Of a DNA stretch of 64,000 nucleotides, positions 8,764-17,005 are shown piece by piece. Made by a program: the position numbers and the translations under genes. Under the pieces are notes generated by a model. That model had not been told where the DNA came from. It was given only the letters and a program-made list of their open reading frames with translations, and did not search any database. Origin of the DNA: Mycobacterium gastri (GTDB taxonomy: Bacteria > Actinomycetota > Actinomycetes > Mycobacteriales > Mycobacteriaceae). Positions within the stretch are counted from its first letter, which is position 1. Every line of letters starts with the position of its first letter. The stretch spans positions 62,001-126,000 of the forward strand of contig NZ_LQOX01000115.1 in assembly GCF_002102175.1 (NCBI RefSeq). Reading direction: 5' to 3'.

Positions 8764-9459
8764 ATGACGGATCCGAGGAGCCGGAACTCCCGCGAGCCGG
8801 TAAACCTCAACGGCCGGCTGACGCGGCGCCGCCACAAGCTGGCTCCGGATCCCGGCATTCGGCGCGCCATCCTGGTGGCCGCGTCAATGTCGGTGCGCGA
8901 GCATGGGGTACGGGGACTCAACATCGCCACGGTCCTGGACCGTGCACAGCTGAGCACGCGCGCCTTCTACCGGCATTTCGAATCCAAAGACCAACTGGTT
9001 GCGGCGGTTTTCCTGGAAGTGGCCCAAGTCGAAGCAACGCGGCTGAGAACCTATATGGCCCAAGCCAGCAACCCGGTCCAGGCGGTCACGGCCTGGATCG
9101 ACGCGCGGCTCGATCTGGCCTTCGACGAGAACGTGAAGGCCGATCTGCGCCATCTGGCCGTCGATGCCCAATCACATATGCTCAACACCCCGGAGCTGGT
9201 CGCGCCGGCGTACGCCGAAACCCTTGAGCCCCTTGTCGAACAGCTCCATCTGGGCTTGCAGCAGGAGGTGTTCCGCGATATTCATCCGGTGAGCGAGGCG
9301 CAATCCATCCAGGGCGTGGTATGGGCGAGCACCGAGCAGCAGTGGGCATCGGGTGATGGTCAACGCGATGGCGTTCGCCAGCGCACCGTTCGGTTCTGCC
9401 TGCGTGGGCTGGGCGTGGCGGCGGACACCATCGCCGAAGTTGTTGGCGCCGACTGTTAA
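8764..9459 (+). CDS. TetR/AcrR family transcriptional regulator
   Basis: 231 residues from the ATG at 8764. The N-terminal extension of about 35 residues is rich in Arg and Asn, then the TetR helix-turn-helix follows (IRRAILVAASMSVREHGVRG ... STRAFYRHFESKDQLVAAVF). The C-terminal half has no recognised ligand domain. It is 21 bp upstream of a decayed SDR gene on the same strand, so that SDR may have been its partner. Confidence 0.85.
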   Translation: MTDPRSRNSREPVNLNGRLTRRRHKLAPDPGIRRAILVAASMSVREHGVRGLNIATVLDRAQLSTRAFYRHFESKDQLVAAVFLEVAQVEATRLRTYMAQASNPVQAVTAWIDARLDLAFDENVKADLRHLAVDAQSHMLNTPELVAPAYAETLEPLVEQLHLGLQQEVFRDIHPVSEAQSIQGVVWASTEQQWASGDGQRDGVRQRTVRFCLRGLGVAADTIAEVVGADC

Positions 9460-9480
9460 GCCGCCTGCTAAGAAGGTGCG

Positions 9481-10132
9481 ATGGACCTCGGCTTCACCGG
9501 ATCGAAGGCTGTCGTCACCGGCGGAGCAAGGGTATGGGGCGCCGTCACCGATGCCTTCGCCGCCGTCTCCGAGCGCTGGGGGCAGCTGAATTGCCTGGTG
9601 CACACCATCGGGCCGGGCCACGGATATTTCGAAGAGACGGACGATGCGGCCTGGGATGCGGCCTTCACGCTGGGCACCATGTCCGGCGTGCGTTCGATCC
9701 GGGCCGCGTTGCCGTTGCTGCGCGCCGCCGACTGCTCGCATCGTGACGCTGTCCGCGCACTCTATTCAGCGGCAGAGTCCACGCCTGGTCGCCTACACCG
9801 CATCAAAGGCGGCGCTGGCCAGCGTCACCAAGAACTTGTCGAAAAGCCTTGCTAAGGACGGCATTTTGGTGAACTGCGTGTGCCCGGGAACCATCGTGAC
9901 GGCCAGCTTCACCGAACAGCTCAACGACGTCTTGGCCGCCGACGGCCTCGATGCCGCCAACCCCTATGACGTTATGGCGTGGATTGACAAGCACTTTCAC
10001 CAACCGTGCGATCTGGGTCGCGCCGGCCTGCCCGACGAGGTCGCTTCCCTCACCGCTTACCTGGTGTCCCGGCGCAACGGCTATGTCACCGGCGCAACGG
10101 TCAACGTCGACGGCGGCTCGGACTTCATCTAA
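9481..10132 (+). pseudogene. SDR oxidoreductase, internally deleted and frameshifted
   Basis: Start and end of the gene are clean SDR: MDLGFTGSKAVVTGGA at the N-terminus; Y-T-A-S-K, LVNCVCPGTI and a terminal VNVDGGSDFI. Two lesions are visible. After VVTGGARV the frame jumps directly to FAAVSERWGQLNCLVHTIGPG, so about 60 residues of the Rossmann fold are missing. Near base 9735 the reading frame changes: one frame reads RAALPLLRAAD, and the catalytic half resumes in another frame with ARIVTLSAHSIQ. The product cannot be functional. The stop overlaps the 3' end of the convergent DUF808 gene by 4 bp. Confidence 0.85.
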
Positions 10133-11031
10133 CCGGCGGCGCGACCGCCGCGCCGAAACGGCAGCGCATGTACCAACACCGCAACGACGGCGCCGACGGC
10201 CAGTCCGATGACGGCGGACACCCCGGTGTCGACCAGCCAGCCCAGCACCGCGCCAACGGGTCCCGCCCCGTGACGCACCTGCCCCTCCACGTGGTGCACC
10301 AGGTCGTAGGGCAGGTGCCAGCCGACCCGGTCGCTGCCCATCAACAGGATGTGGCCGCCCACCCATAGCATGGCCGCCGTCCCGACCAACGCGAGCGCTG
10401 AGAGCAGCTTCGGCATCCCGGCGACCAGCGCTCGGCCGACCCGCCGCCCGAACCGGGATCCGGTATCGGCAAGCCGCAGGCCCACGTCGTCCATCTTGAC
10501 GATGGCGCCGACGACGCCGTACACCACGACGGTGATGATCAGGCCAACGACGATGAGGATGACCAGCCGGGGCATGAACGCCTGGCTGGCCACCTCGTTG
10601 AGGGCGATCACCATAATCTCCGCGGACAGGATCAGGTCGGTCCGGACTGCCCCGTTCACCACCTCGCGTTCGGTGGCCGGCGCCGCGTCGTACCCATGAC
10701 CGCGGATGCTGCTCCACGCTTTCTCGGCGCCTTCATAGCAGAGGTAGGTGGCGCCCAGCATCAAGACCGGCATCAGCAGCCACGGCGCGAACTGACTCAA
10801 CAACATCGCGACGGGCAGGATGATCAGCAGCTTGTTACGCAGCGATCCGATGGCGATGCGTTTGATGATCGGCAATTCGCGCTCGGCAGCGATCCCATGC
10901 ACGTATTGCGGCGTGACCGCGGTGTCGTCGACCACCACCCCGGCCGCCTTGACGGTCGCGCGGCCGCTGGCCGCGGCCAGCCGGGCCAGGGCCGCGACAT
11001 CATCCAGGAGGCCGAACAGCCCCGCGCTCAT
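10129..11031 (-). CDS. DUF808 (YedI-like) membrane protein
   Basis: 300 residues beginning MSAGLFGLLDDVAALARLAAAS, a typical DUF808 N-terminus. A conserved stretch, P-x-I-x-K-R-I-A-I-G-S-L-R-N-K, precedes several hydrophobic segments (about residues 72-100, 145-180, 210-235, 260-285). The family is an inner-membrane protein of unknown function. The upstream 279 bp (11032-11310) hold no recognised gene; a GC-rich 6-bp hairpin lies at 11087-11101 without a T-tract. Confidence 0.85.
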   Translation of the reverse strand: MSAGLFGLLDDVAALARLAAASGRATVKAAGVVVDDTAVTPQYVHGIAAERELPIIKRIAIGSLRNKLLIILPVAMLLSQFAPWLLMPVLMLGATYLCYEGAEKAWSSIRGHGYDAAPATEREVVNGAVRTDLILSAEIMVIALNEVASQAFMPRLVILIVVGLIITVVVYGVVGAIVKMDDVGLRLADTGSRFGRRVGRALVAGMPKLLSALALVGTAAMLWVGGHILLMGSDRVGWHLPYDLVHHVEGQVRHGAGPVGAVLGWLVDTGVSAVIGLAVGAVVAVLVHALPFRRGGRAAG

Positions 11032-11310
11032 CGCGTCTCCCCCATGGCGACCGAGGTTACCGTTTGCCTGGGCTAGTAGCCGATCACCGGGCTGAGCCCG
11101 GAGTCCAGTGCACCACGCCGCGCGGTTCGGTGGTCATGAATTCCGTCGTCTCGGGCATCGTACTGCGAAAACAAGCGCGGTTGGCGAACGCTGCCCGCAG
11201 GTGGTCGCGCGCTGGTTAGCATGAGCGAGTTCGTCGCTTTGCGGTCGTCGAGGGTCCACCAAGAGAATCGACGATAAGGCGGGCCGAACAGCGAGAGAGC
11301 GAATTGGCTG

Positions 11311-11985
11311 GTGAACTGCGCCTATCTGATCGGTGTCGCGGGGTTGATGCTGATCTGGCTTGCTTTCTGGATCCGGGCGGATTCCGGCCGCCGGATGACG
11401 ATGCTGCGCGTGAGTGGGATCACCGCCCTCACCGGACTTGCAGAGCCACTCTTTTTGTCCGCCTACTGGAATCCGCCAAGTCTGTTCGATTTGAACGACA
11501 GACTCGGCGTGGACATCGAAAGCGTTGCGTTCTCATTCGCCGCAGGCGGCATGATCGCCGCCATCTACACGGGGCTGCGCGCCAGAAGCCGGAAAAGTCT
11601 GCGGCAACCGCGCTGGGGGCGTCCAGTCCAGATTGTTGCCCTGGTAATCCCTATACCGGTGTTTGTTGCTCTCGTCGCGACGACGAATGTGAATCCGATC
11701 TACATCACGATCATCGCGCTGTCGGCCGGGGTTACCGCGACTTGCGCGTGCTGGCCTGCCCGGATACCGATGATCTGCGCGGCCGGATTTCTATTCATGG
11801 GGCTGTATTTCGGCTGTTTCGTGACGTTCACTGCGGTCTATCCGGATTATCTGTCGCGGGTGTGGAACCTCCCCGCTCTCTCCGGGGTAATGGTCGTAGG
11901 AGTGCCGGTGGAGGAGTTGCTGTTCGCGCTGTCCTACGGGTTCATGTATTCCGGTGTCGCAGAGTATTTCGCTAACTATAAGTAG
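11311..11985 (+). CDS. Lycopene-cyclase-domain-like integral membrane protein
   Basis: 224 residues with about seven hydrophobic segments. Two acidic motifs resemble the repeated halves of heterodimeric lycopene cyclases (CrtYc/CrtYd/CarR type): D-I-E-S-V-A-F-S-F-A-A-G-G around residue 70, and P-V-E-E-L-L-F-A-L-S-Y-G near residue 203, corresponding to the PxEE signature. A W-N-P-P-S motif precedes the first. No crtB, crtI or crtE genes lie nearby, so a role in carotenoid cyclisation is uncertain; a terpenoid cyclase-like or unrelated role is equally possible. The start is GTG at 11311. Downstream 11986-12224 shows nothing recognisable. Confidence 0.6.
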   Translation: MNCAYLIGVAGLMLIWLAFWIRADSGRRMTMLRVSGITALTGLAEPLFLSAYWNPPSLFDLNDRLGVDIESVAFSFAAGGMIAAIYTGLRARSRKSLRQPRWGRPVQIVALVIPIPVFVALVATTNVNPIYITIIALSAGVTATCACWPARIPMICAAGFLFMGLYFGCFVTFTAVYPDYLSRVWNLPALSGVMVVGVPVEELLFALSYGFMYSGVAEYFANYK

Positions 11986-12224
11986 CCTGATCGCGCCACG
12001 TCGGTATCTGATGCTACTGCCCTAGTTGGCTCAATTAAGTGTTCAAGTTTGACGCGGATTTGAGTGATCGCGTCCCGGAGGTCATCGGGTAGTGGGTCTC
12101 GCTCATTTGTCCGATTTCAATGGGGACCCCCCGGGTTGGCGACGCGGTGATCGTTGGGCAGTCGTCGCCGCCCACACCTGCCGGCGATCCACGTCCACCT
12201 TGGCCAACAGGCAGACGCGGACTG

Positions 12225-13640
12225 TTAACTTCCGGTCAGGAGCCGACGGTGGAGGCGCAACTGTAGACCTTCGGGTCTTTGCGCGATGGCGTCACGGACC
12301 TGCAGTTGGTAGCCGGGTTTTGGTTGGAGGTCGTATTGATGCAATATCACCGCGAGAGTCACAAGCATTTCGTGAAGGGCGAATTGGCGGCCGATGCAAG
12401 CACGGGCGCCAGTTCCGAACGGTTTGTATATGTGTGGTGGCAGTTTACGCAGGTTCTCGGGCAGGAATCGGTCTGGGATGAATTCGTCAGCGTCATGGCC
12501 CCAGACATTAGCGCGGTGGGCGGCGGTGAGCATGACCACCACCCATTCTCCTTTGCGGAACGGGTATTTGCCGTTTCCGAGCGCAGTGTCTTTCTTAGCT
12601 TGCCGGAAATATGCTGGCGCTACTGGCCACAGCCGCAGGGCTTCGTCGACGACGCGAAGCAGGTACCGCAACTTGGCGACATCTTCGAATGATATGTCGG
12701 GGAAGTCGCGGCCGGGCCAGCGCTGATCGATCTCGGCGCGTGCCGCAGCAGCGATGCCCGTGTTAGTCGAAAGGTAATGCAGTGCAAAGGCGATAGTGTT
12801 AGCCGACGTTTCACTGCCGGCCACCAGCAATGTGATGATCTGGTTGATGATGTTGTCGGTATCGAGATGCTCGCCAGTGTCCGGGTCGGCGCTGTGCTGC
12901 ATAATGTCGAGGATGTCGTTGTGGGTCGCTGGTGTTTGGTTGTGCCGGCGAGATTCGATGACTTCGGTGACCCAGCGGCGGATGTAGGCCTTATCGGCCT
13001 CGTGTTGGCGTTTACGCTTGTACCCGAAGACGTTGTCGTAGAAGGGTATGGAGTCGGTTCGTCGGTTGGCGTAGCGGAGTTGGCGTTGGACAGCTTCGAT
13101 GAACGGGTTGTCATTGGGCTCGGTGAGCTTAGTGAATTTGTGACCCAGTCCCGCTCGGCCGATGATTTCGATGGTGAGTCGGTTGGTTTCGGTGGGGATG
13201 TCGATCCAAGATTGGTCGGTGCTGGCGGCGTTCCAGGCGTCAACGAGTTCACGCACGGTGGCGGTCATGGTGTCGTGATAACGCGTCATGGCTGTTCTTG
13301 CGAAGGCCGGCACCAGGATGTTGTGGGCTTTTTGCCAGTTTGGTTCGTGGTTGTAGGCGGTGAACAGCCCGTCGCCGGCGAGCGTGCGTAGTTTGCCTAG
13401 CAAGCGTCCGGTGTGCTTTTCCCAAAGGGTTTCGTCGTTGACCTCATCGATCAGGGCTGTGTCGGCGAGCGCGATGATCGAAAAGTTGAATAGGCGTTCC
13501 TCGACTATCCCGCTGCCGAGCTTGCCGAACTCGGCGGTCAGTCCCTGAATTGGCTTAGCGAAGTCGATCGTGAGGAGATCACCGAGGAAAGGCAGCCGAT
13601 ACCGAGGATGCGGGATAGGCGCGGCGGTGGCGAGAGTCAT
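12225..13640 (-). CDS. CYP102-like cytochrome P450 heme domain (no reductase)
   Basis: 471 residues from the ATG at 13640. It resembles the heme domain of the fatty-acid hydroxylase P450 BM3 (CYP102): the L-A-G-D-G-L-F-T-A-Y-N-H-E-P-N-W-Q-K-A-H-N-I-L segment, I-helix AGSETSA, E-A-L-R with L-W-P-V-A-P, and the heme loop F-G-T-G-A-R-A-C-I-G-R containing the proximal Cys. BM3 is fused to a diflavin reductase; here the chain stops after the heme domain and no reductase or ferredoxin lies alongside, so redox partners must come from elsewhere. Codon usage looks less GC-rich than in neighbouring genes, and an IS remnant lies upstream, consistent with acquisition by transfer. Starts at 13703 or 13718 are possible. 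Confidence 0.85.
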   Translation of the reverse strand: MTLATAAPIPHPRYRLPFLGDLLTIDFAKPIQGLTAEFGKLGSGIVEERLFNFSIIALADTALIDEVNDETLWEKHTGRLLGKLRTLAGDGLFTAYNHEPNWQKAHNILVPAFARTAMTRYHDTMTATVRELVDAWNAASTDQSWIDIPTETNRLTIEIIGRAGLGHKFTKLTEPNDNPFIEAVQRQLRYANRRTDSIPFYDNVFGYKRKRQHEADKAYIRRWVTEVIESRRHNQTPATHNDILDIMQHSADPDTGEHLDTDNIINQIITLLVAGSETSANTIAFALHYLSTNTGIAAAARAEIDQRWPGRDFPDISFEDVAKLRYLLRVVDEALRLWPVAPAYFRQAKKDTALGNGKYPFRKGEWVVVMLTAAHRANVWGHDADEFIPDRFLPENLRKLPPHIYKPFGTGARACIGRQFALHEMLVTLAVILHQYDLQPKPGYQLQVRDAIAQRPEGLQLRLHRRLLTGS

Positions 13641-13642
13641 AC

Positions 13643-13864
13643 TTACGGGTTCACTTTCGTGTTGTCGGCGTCGGATTGCGTGGTGTGTTCGGTCGATGCG
13701 CATGCTGCCGGCCACCACTTTGCCAGCTTCAACAGTTCGGCTGTTTCCTCTTCAAGGGTCGCTGCACGGGACTCCACCATCGGTGCCGTGTTGAGCGATT
13801 CAGGTTTGACGCCAGCGGCTTTGGCTCTGGCCGCCTGAGCGCACTGAACGACATCGTCCCCGGA
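13643..13864 (-). pseudogene. 3' part of an unrecognised small gene, clipped next to the IS remnant
   Basis: An open frame runs on the minus strand from a stop at 13865-13867 down to TAA at 13643-13645, two bases before the P450 ATG. It encodes 73 codons containing AKAAGVKPESLN, an acidic helical run (ATLEEETAELLKLAKWW), then a polar tail. The only good internal start is ATG at 13780 (45 residues). Tight spacing to the P450 suggests translational coupling. The absence of a start before the IS boundary about 20 bp upstream suggests the 5' part was lost. I do not recognise the family. Confidence 0.4.
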
Positions 13865-14828
13865 TTATTTCACGGGAAGTAGGGGCTTGACCCCGTTTGG
13901 CGGACCCAGGGTCAGGCGGCTTGTGCGGTCTGAGTGAGTAGGCCAGGTTGTGCTCGCGGGCGAACCGCGCGAGCTGCACTGAGGTGTATTGGCAGCCGCG
14001 CTCTGCGTGCAGCACGACCTGTTCGGCCCGTTCGCCGCGCATCGCCACAGCCATCTGCACGGCCGCCTGGACCAGATCAGTGTGCAAGTAATCGTCGATG
14101 GCCCAACCGATTACCCGCCGTGAGCAGCCGTCTCGGACGGCGCACAGATAAAGCCAGCCCTCACCCGTGCCCGGATAGGTGATATCCAAGGTCCACACCC
14201 GGTTGAGGATCCCGGTGTCGAAACGACGCTTGACCAGACCTTTAGGCACCGCAGCAGCCAGGTCGACCACCGTGGTGGCCGGCGCGAAGCGACGCGGACA
14301 GATCCCGGCCAAACCTTGCCGGCGCAGCCAGGCCACCGTCTTTGCGCGACACCCGCTCACCGTCATCGCCCAGATCGGCCAGGATACGCGGGGCACCATA
14401 GACACCGTCGGAGGCCGCGTGAAACCTCGCGACCTGGCATCCAGCTCGGCGCGGCGCCGCTGGGCCAGCGTCGGCCCTCTGTCGCGGGATTTGCGCCACT
14501 TGTAGTACCCCGAGCGCGACACCTCCAGGCACTCGCACATCCGCTTAGACGAAGAAGGCCGCGGCTTTTTCAAAAATTCACGGTCCAAACGTAATTCGGT
14601 GTTCTCTTTGCGCAGGCGCTCCAAGTCGGCGCGCTCATCAGCATCTAGCACCGCGCCACTATCGCCAGCTTCGGCCACTTGGCGTTGCAGGCGTACCCAA
14701 CGCCCCGGCACTGCTTCACCAACACCAATCTCGGCCGCCACGTGAGCCACGGGACGGCCGGTCTCAATCACCAGGCGGGCAGCCTGCTCCAGAAACTCCG
14801 GGGTGTACTTACGACGCTTGCCCGACAA
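13800..14828 (-). pseudogene. IS3-family transposase (OrfA-OrfB), disrupted
   Basis: OrfA is recognisable from MSGKRRKYTPEFLEQAARLV through the leucine-zipper-like LERLRKENTELRLDREFLKK. OrfB follows without the usual programmed frameshift: the slippery A6G has become A5G (complement of 14565-14570), which fuses the frames. Within OrfB, the block before T-V-A-W-L-R-R-Q-G-L is read in the wrong frame (the correct frame gives FHAASDGVYGAPRILADLG), showing two compensating indels between about 14330 and 14440. The DDE core begins (W-T-L-D-I-T-Y) but homology ends at LAYS near base 13935, so the catalytic Glu is lost. Inactive. Confidence 0.8.
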
Positions 14829-14893
14829 ACGGACATCCTTCCCGCGAGACCAGCAGTCCCACCAGTCAGGTGTCCACGATCAGGGGTCAACCC
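13886..14893 (-). mobile_element. Degenerate IS3-family insertion sequence
   Basis: The ends carry imperfect terminal inverted repeats: about 13886-13906 on the left (TTGACCCCGTTTGGCGGAC) and about 14870-14893 on the right (reverse strand TTGACCCCTGATCGTGGACA). At about 1.0 kb it is shorter than the 1.2-1.4 kb usual for the family. It carries a fused, damaged orfA-orfB with the 3' end of orfB missing. No clear target duplication is visible. The right end stops about 14 bp short of the DUF5995 stop codon. Confidence 0.7.
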
Positions 14894-14906
14894 CAAGAGT
14901 ATTTCG

Positions 14907-15731
14907 CTACTGCGAAGTCAGGCGCGGGACGGGGCCGCTCCTCGGCGCCATCCGGCTGAGCATGGTCAGGTTTCGGGCGACGTCGGCGCTTTCGCCCTTG
15001 GCGATCGTCCTGACCATTTTCGATATCGCCCACGGCGGGTTCAGGTATTTTTCAATCTCCGCGGCAACCAAGACGTCATAACGATCAATAATCTTGGCGC
15101 GGTTGGGCTCTGGCACGCCGATAAGGTCTCCCGCAACTGTCCAGGCGAGGTCACGAGAGCGTTTCAGTTCTGCCCCAACGAAGCTGATGTCCTTGCTGCC
15201 CAACAATTTACGGATACCGGCCATGACCGGTGAAACCTGACCGATGGCATCGAGCACTCCGGAGACCTGACTTGCGAGAATGGCATTGACAACGTCGAAG
15301 TCATTCTGCAGCGGCGCCAACGAGTCACCGGCCGTCGCCGCGGCGGCGATCCCGAGGTCGAACGTGTCGTGCGCGGTCATCGCGGTCAGTATGTGCTGCA
15401 AGATGATTGGGCTATCGCTGGCGTTCACGTCAAAGGCGACCTGCCACACGCGGGTCGGCTCTCGGCCGGTGCCGTCGAATCGGCTGTACAGGGCCTCGAA
15501 GTACCGGCGAGCGAAGGCGACGCCGAAACGGGTCATCCGCGGCCCGTCGTCGAACATCTCCTGGTTGATGGCATCGCGAACCGCGATGGTTGCCCGCTGG
15601 TACACAAGCGCGAAGTAACCGACCGCGCTGGCCGTCTCGATCGACCATTCGATGATCGATTGAATCCCGTCGATGACGTCGTCGATCGTGGACACGTCGA
15701 GCAGACGCGGCGGAGGCGGCGTCGTGACCAT
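14907..15731 (-). CDS. DUF5995 family protein
   Basis: 274 residues. Family features are a central F-D-D-G-P-R-M stretch, F-A-R-R-Y-F-E-A-L, and I-L-Q-H-I-L-x-A-M-x-A-H-x-x-x-D-L-G-I-A-A-A with two histidines that could bind metal. DUF5995 is common in actinobacteria and has no established function. No signal peptide is visible. The stop codon lies about 14 bp from the end of the IS remnant, so the gene just escaped interruption. Confidence 0.8.
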   Translation of the reverse strand: MVTTPPPPRLLDVSTIDDVIDGIQSIIEWSIETASAVGYFALVYQRATIAVRDAINQEMFDDGPRMTRFGVAFARRYFEALYSRFDGTGREPTRVWQVAFDVNASDSPIILQHILTAMTAHDTFDLGIAAAATAGDSLAPLQNDFDVVNAILASQVSGVLDAIGQVSPVMAGIRKLLGSKDISFVGAELKRSRDLAWTVAGDLIGVPEPNRAKIIDRYDVLVAAEIEKYLNPPWAISKMVRTIAKGESADVARNLTMLSRMAPRSGPVPRLTSQ

Positions 15732-15786
15732 GCCGCTGAGTATCGTCCGCCGGCGCGGCGCTGTCCCCGGTTCGCCGCAACCCGGG

Positions 15787-16926
15787 TCACAGCATCGACA
15801 CGTCGCTGGGCTGGTCGAGCAGGACGCGGCCGGGCAGCTCGCGCGAGGCCTCGTTCACCTGGAAGTGCGCGGTGGCGGTGAATGCGTCCCGGAACCGGCG
15901 CTGCAGCGGCGAGCTGTCATAGATGGCGCTCCCCCCGGCCAGGTCGTACATGTTGCGCACCACGTCGGCCGAGGTCCGCACCGCGTGCGTGGCCGCCAAC
16001 CGTAGCCGGTTGCGCAATGCCACCGGCACCGGATCGGTATCGTGGCTGGCCTGCCAGGCGGCGTCGATCGCCTGGTAGTACAGCGCGCGGGCTGCGCCCA
16101 GCGCCGACTCGGCCGCCGCCACTGCCGCTTGGGTCGCCGGGCGTTCGGCCAGGGTGCGGGTGGAGCCCAGCCCCTTCTTCCCGCCGGCCAGCTCGACGAA
16201 GTCGTCGATCGCGGCGCGTGCGTTGCCCAACGCGGCTGCGCCGATCGACAGCGCAAAGAACCCGAACACCGGAAAGCGATACAGCGGCCGATCCACGACA
16301 GGTCCGTCGAACACCGAGAACACCCGGTCGGCGGGCACGAAAACCTCGTCGGCGACGCTGTCGTGGCTGCCGGTGCCGCGCAGGCCCAGGGTGTGCCAAG
16401 TGTCGAGGACCCGCAGGTCGTCTTTGGGCAACGCGACCACGGAGGGCACCCGCCGATCGTCGACGAAGCAACCGGCGAACATCATGTCCGCGTGGCTGAT
16501 CCCGCTGCAGAACGGCCAGCGCCCGGACACCACGACACCGCCATCCACGGACTTCGCGGTGCCCCGCGGCGCCCATACCCCGGCCGCGACACCCCGTCCG
16601 CCGCCGAACATCTCCTCGCGGCTGGACGCCGGCAGGTAGGCGACCAGCAGGGCGCTGGTGATCGCGATCGATACGCACCATCCCGAAGAGGCGTCACCGC
16701 GGGCAATCGCTTCGGCGCACCGCAGCGCCGGTCCGGGCGCCAGCTCCAGCGCCGCAACCTCGTGCGGCATGGTGGCCCGCAGCAGGCCGGCCTCATTTAG
16801 GCTGGCCACCAGCTCGTCGGGCAGTCGGCGATCGTGGTCGATCTGCGTCGAGAACTCGCGAGCCGTGAGGGCGATCTTTTCGGCGACGCTCACGGTGTCG
16901 GTGTCGGTCAGGTTCGGCTCATGCAT
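15787..16926 (-). CDS. Acyl-CoA-dehydrogenase-fold flavoprotein (HsaA/group D monooxygenase-like)
   Basis: 379 residues with the acyl-CoA dehydrogenase fold, but with the features of the HsaA/DszC-type flavin monooxygenase branch: the N-terminus is helical (DHDRRLPDELVASLNEAGLLR), W-P-F-C-S-G-I-S-H-A-D replaces the usual FAD-binding segment, and T-L-G-L-R-G-T-G-S-H-D follows. The catalytic Glu of true acyl-CoA dehydrogenases is not evident at the usual site. Such enzymes hydroxylate or oxidise substrates with FMNH2 or FADH2 supplied by a partner reductase, which is not present here. Divergent from an HxlR regulator with a palindrome between them. Confidence 0.8.
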   Translation of the reverse strand: MHEPNLTDTDTVSVAEKIALTAREFSTQIDHDRRLPDELVASLNEAGLLRATMPHEVAALELAPGPALRCAEAIARGDASSGWCVSIAITSALLVAYLPASSREEMFGGGRGVAAGVWAPRGTAKSVDGGVVVSGRWPFCSGISHADMMFAGCFVDDRRVPSVVALPKDDLRVLDTWHTLGLRGTGSHDSVADEVFVPADRVFSVFDGPVVDRPLYRFPVFGFFALSIGAAALGNARAAIDDFVELAGGKKGLGSTRTLAERPATQAAVAAAESALGAARALYYQAIDAAWQASHDTDPVPVALRNRLRLAATHAVRTSADVVRNMYDLAGGSAIYDSSPLQRRFRDAFTATAHFQVNEASRELPGRVLLDQPSDVSML

Positions 16927-16947
16927 TGGGGCTCCTGTAGCGGTGAC

Positions 16948-16987
16948 GGTTCAACCAACGTACTCTCGTCGGTTCAGTAGTTGAACC
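16948..16987. promoter_or_regulatory. Candidate HxlR operator
   Basis: A perfect 6-bp inverted repeat with a 5-bp spacer, GGTTCAgtagtTGAACC, lies at 16971-16987, midway between the divergent flavoprotein and HxlR genes. A related half-site, GGTTCAACC, is at 16948-16956, and TTGAAC occurs again just before the HxlR start. HxlR dimers usually bind such sites in the shared promoter. Binding is inferred. Confidence 0.55.
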
Positions 16988-17005
16988 GGGTAAAGTTATT
17001 GAACT

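Noticed and set aside
7270..8835. 521-residue open frame antisense to the patatin and DUF732 genes
   Set aside because: Arg/Gly/His-rich translation with no motif; it shadows well-supported plus-strand genes in high-GC DNA.
11087..11101. CCGGGC-TGA-GCCCGG hairpin as a terminator
   Set aside because: No T-tract on either strand, and short GC-rich hairpins are expected by chance at this base composition; the neighbouring genes also point away from it.
11961..14909. 14-bp repeat AGAGTATTTCGCTA at both ends of the P450/IS segment, as a possible attachment-site duplication
   Set aside because: Several 14-bp matches are expected by chance in 64 kb, one copy is within a coding frame and one lies at the end of another, and no integrase is present.
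15787..16926. Calling the flavoprotein an ordinary beta-oxidation acyl-CoA dehydrogenase
   Set aside because: The motif pattern fits the HsaA/DszC-type branch better and the usual catalytic Glu is not evident.
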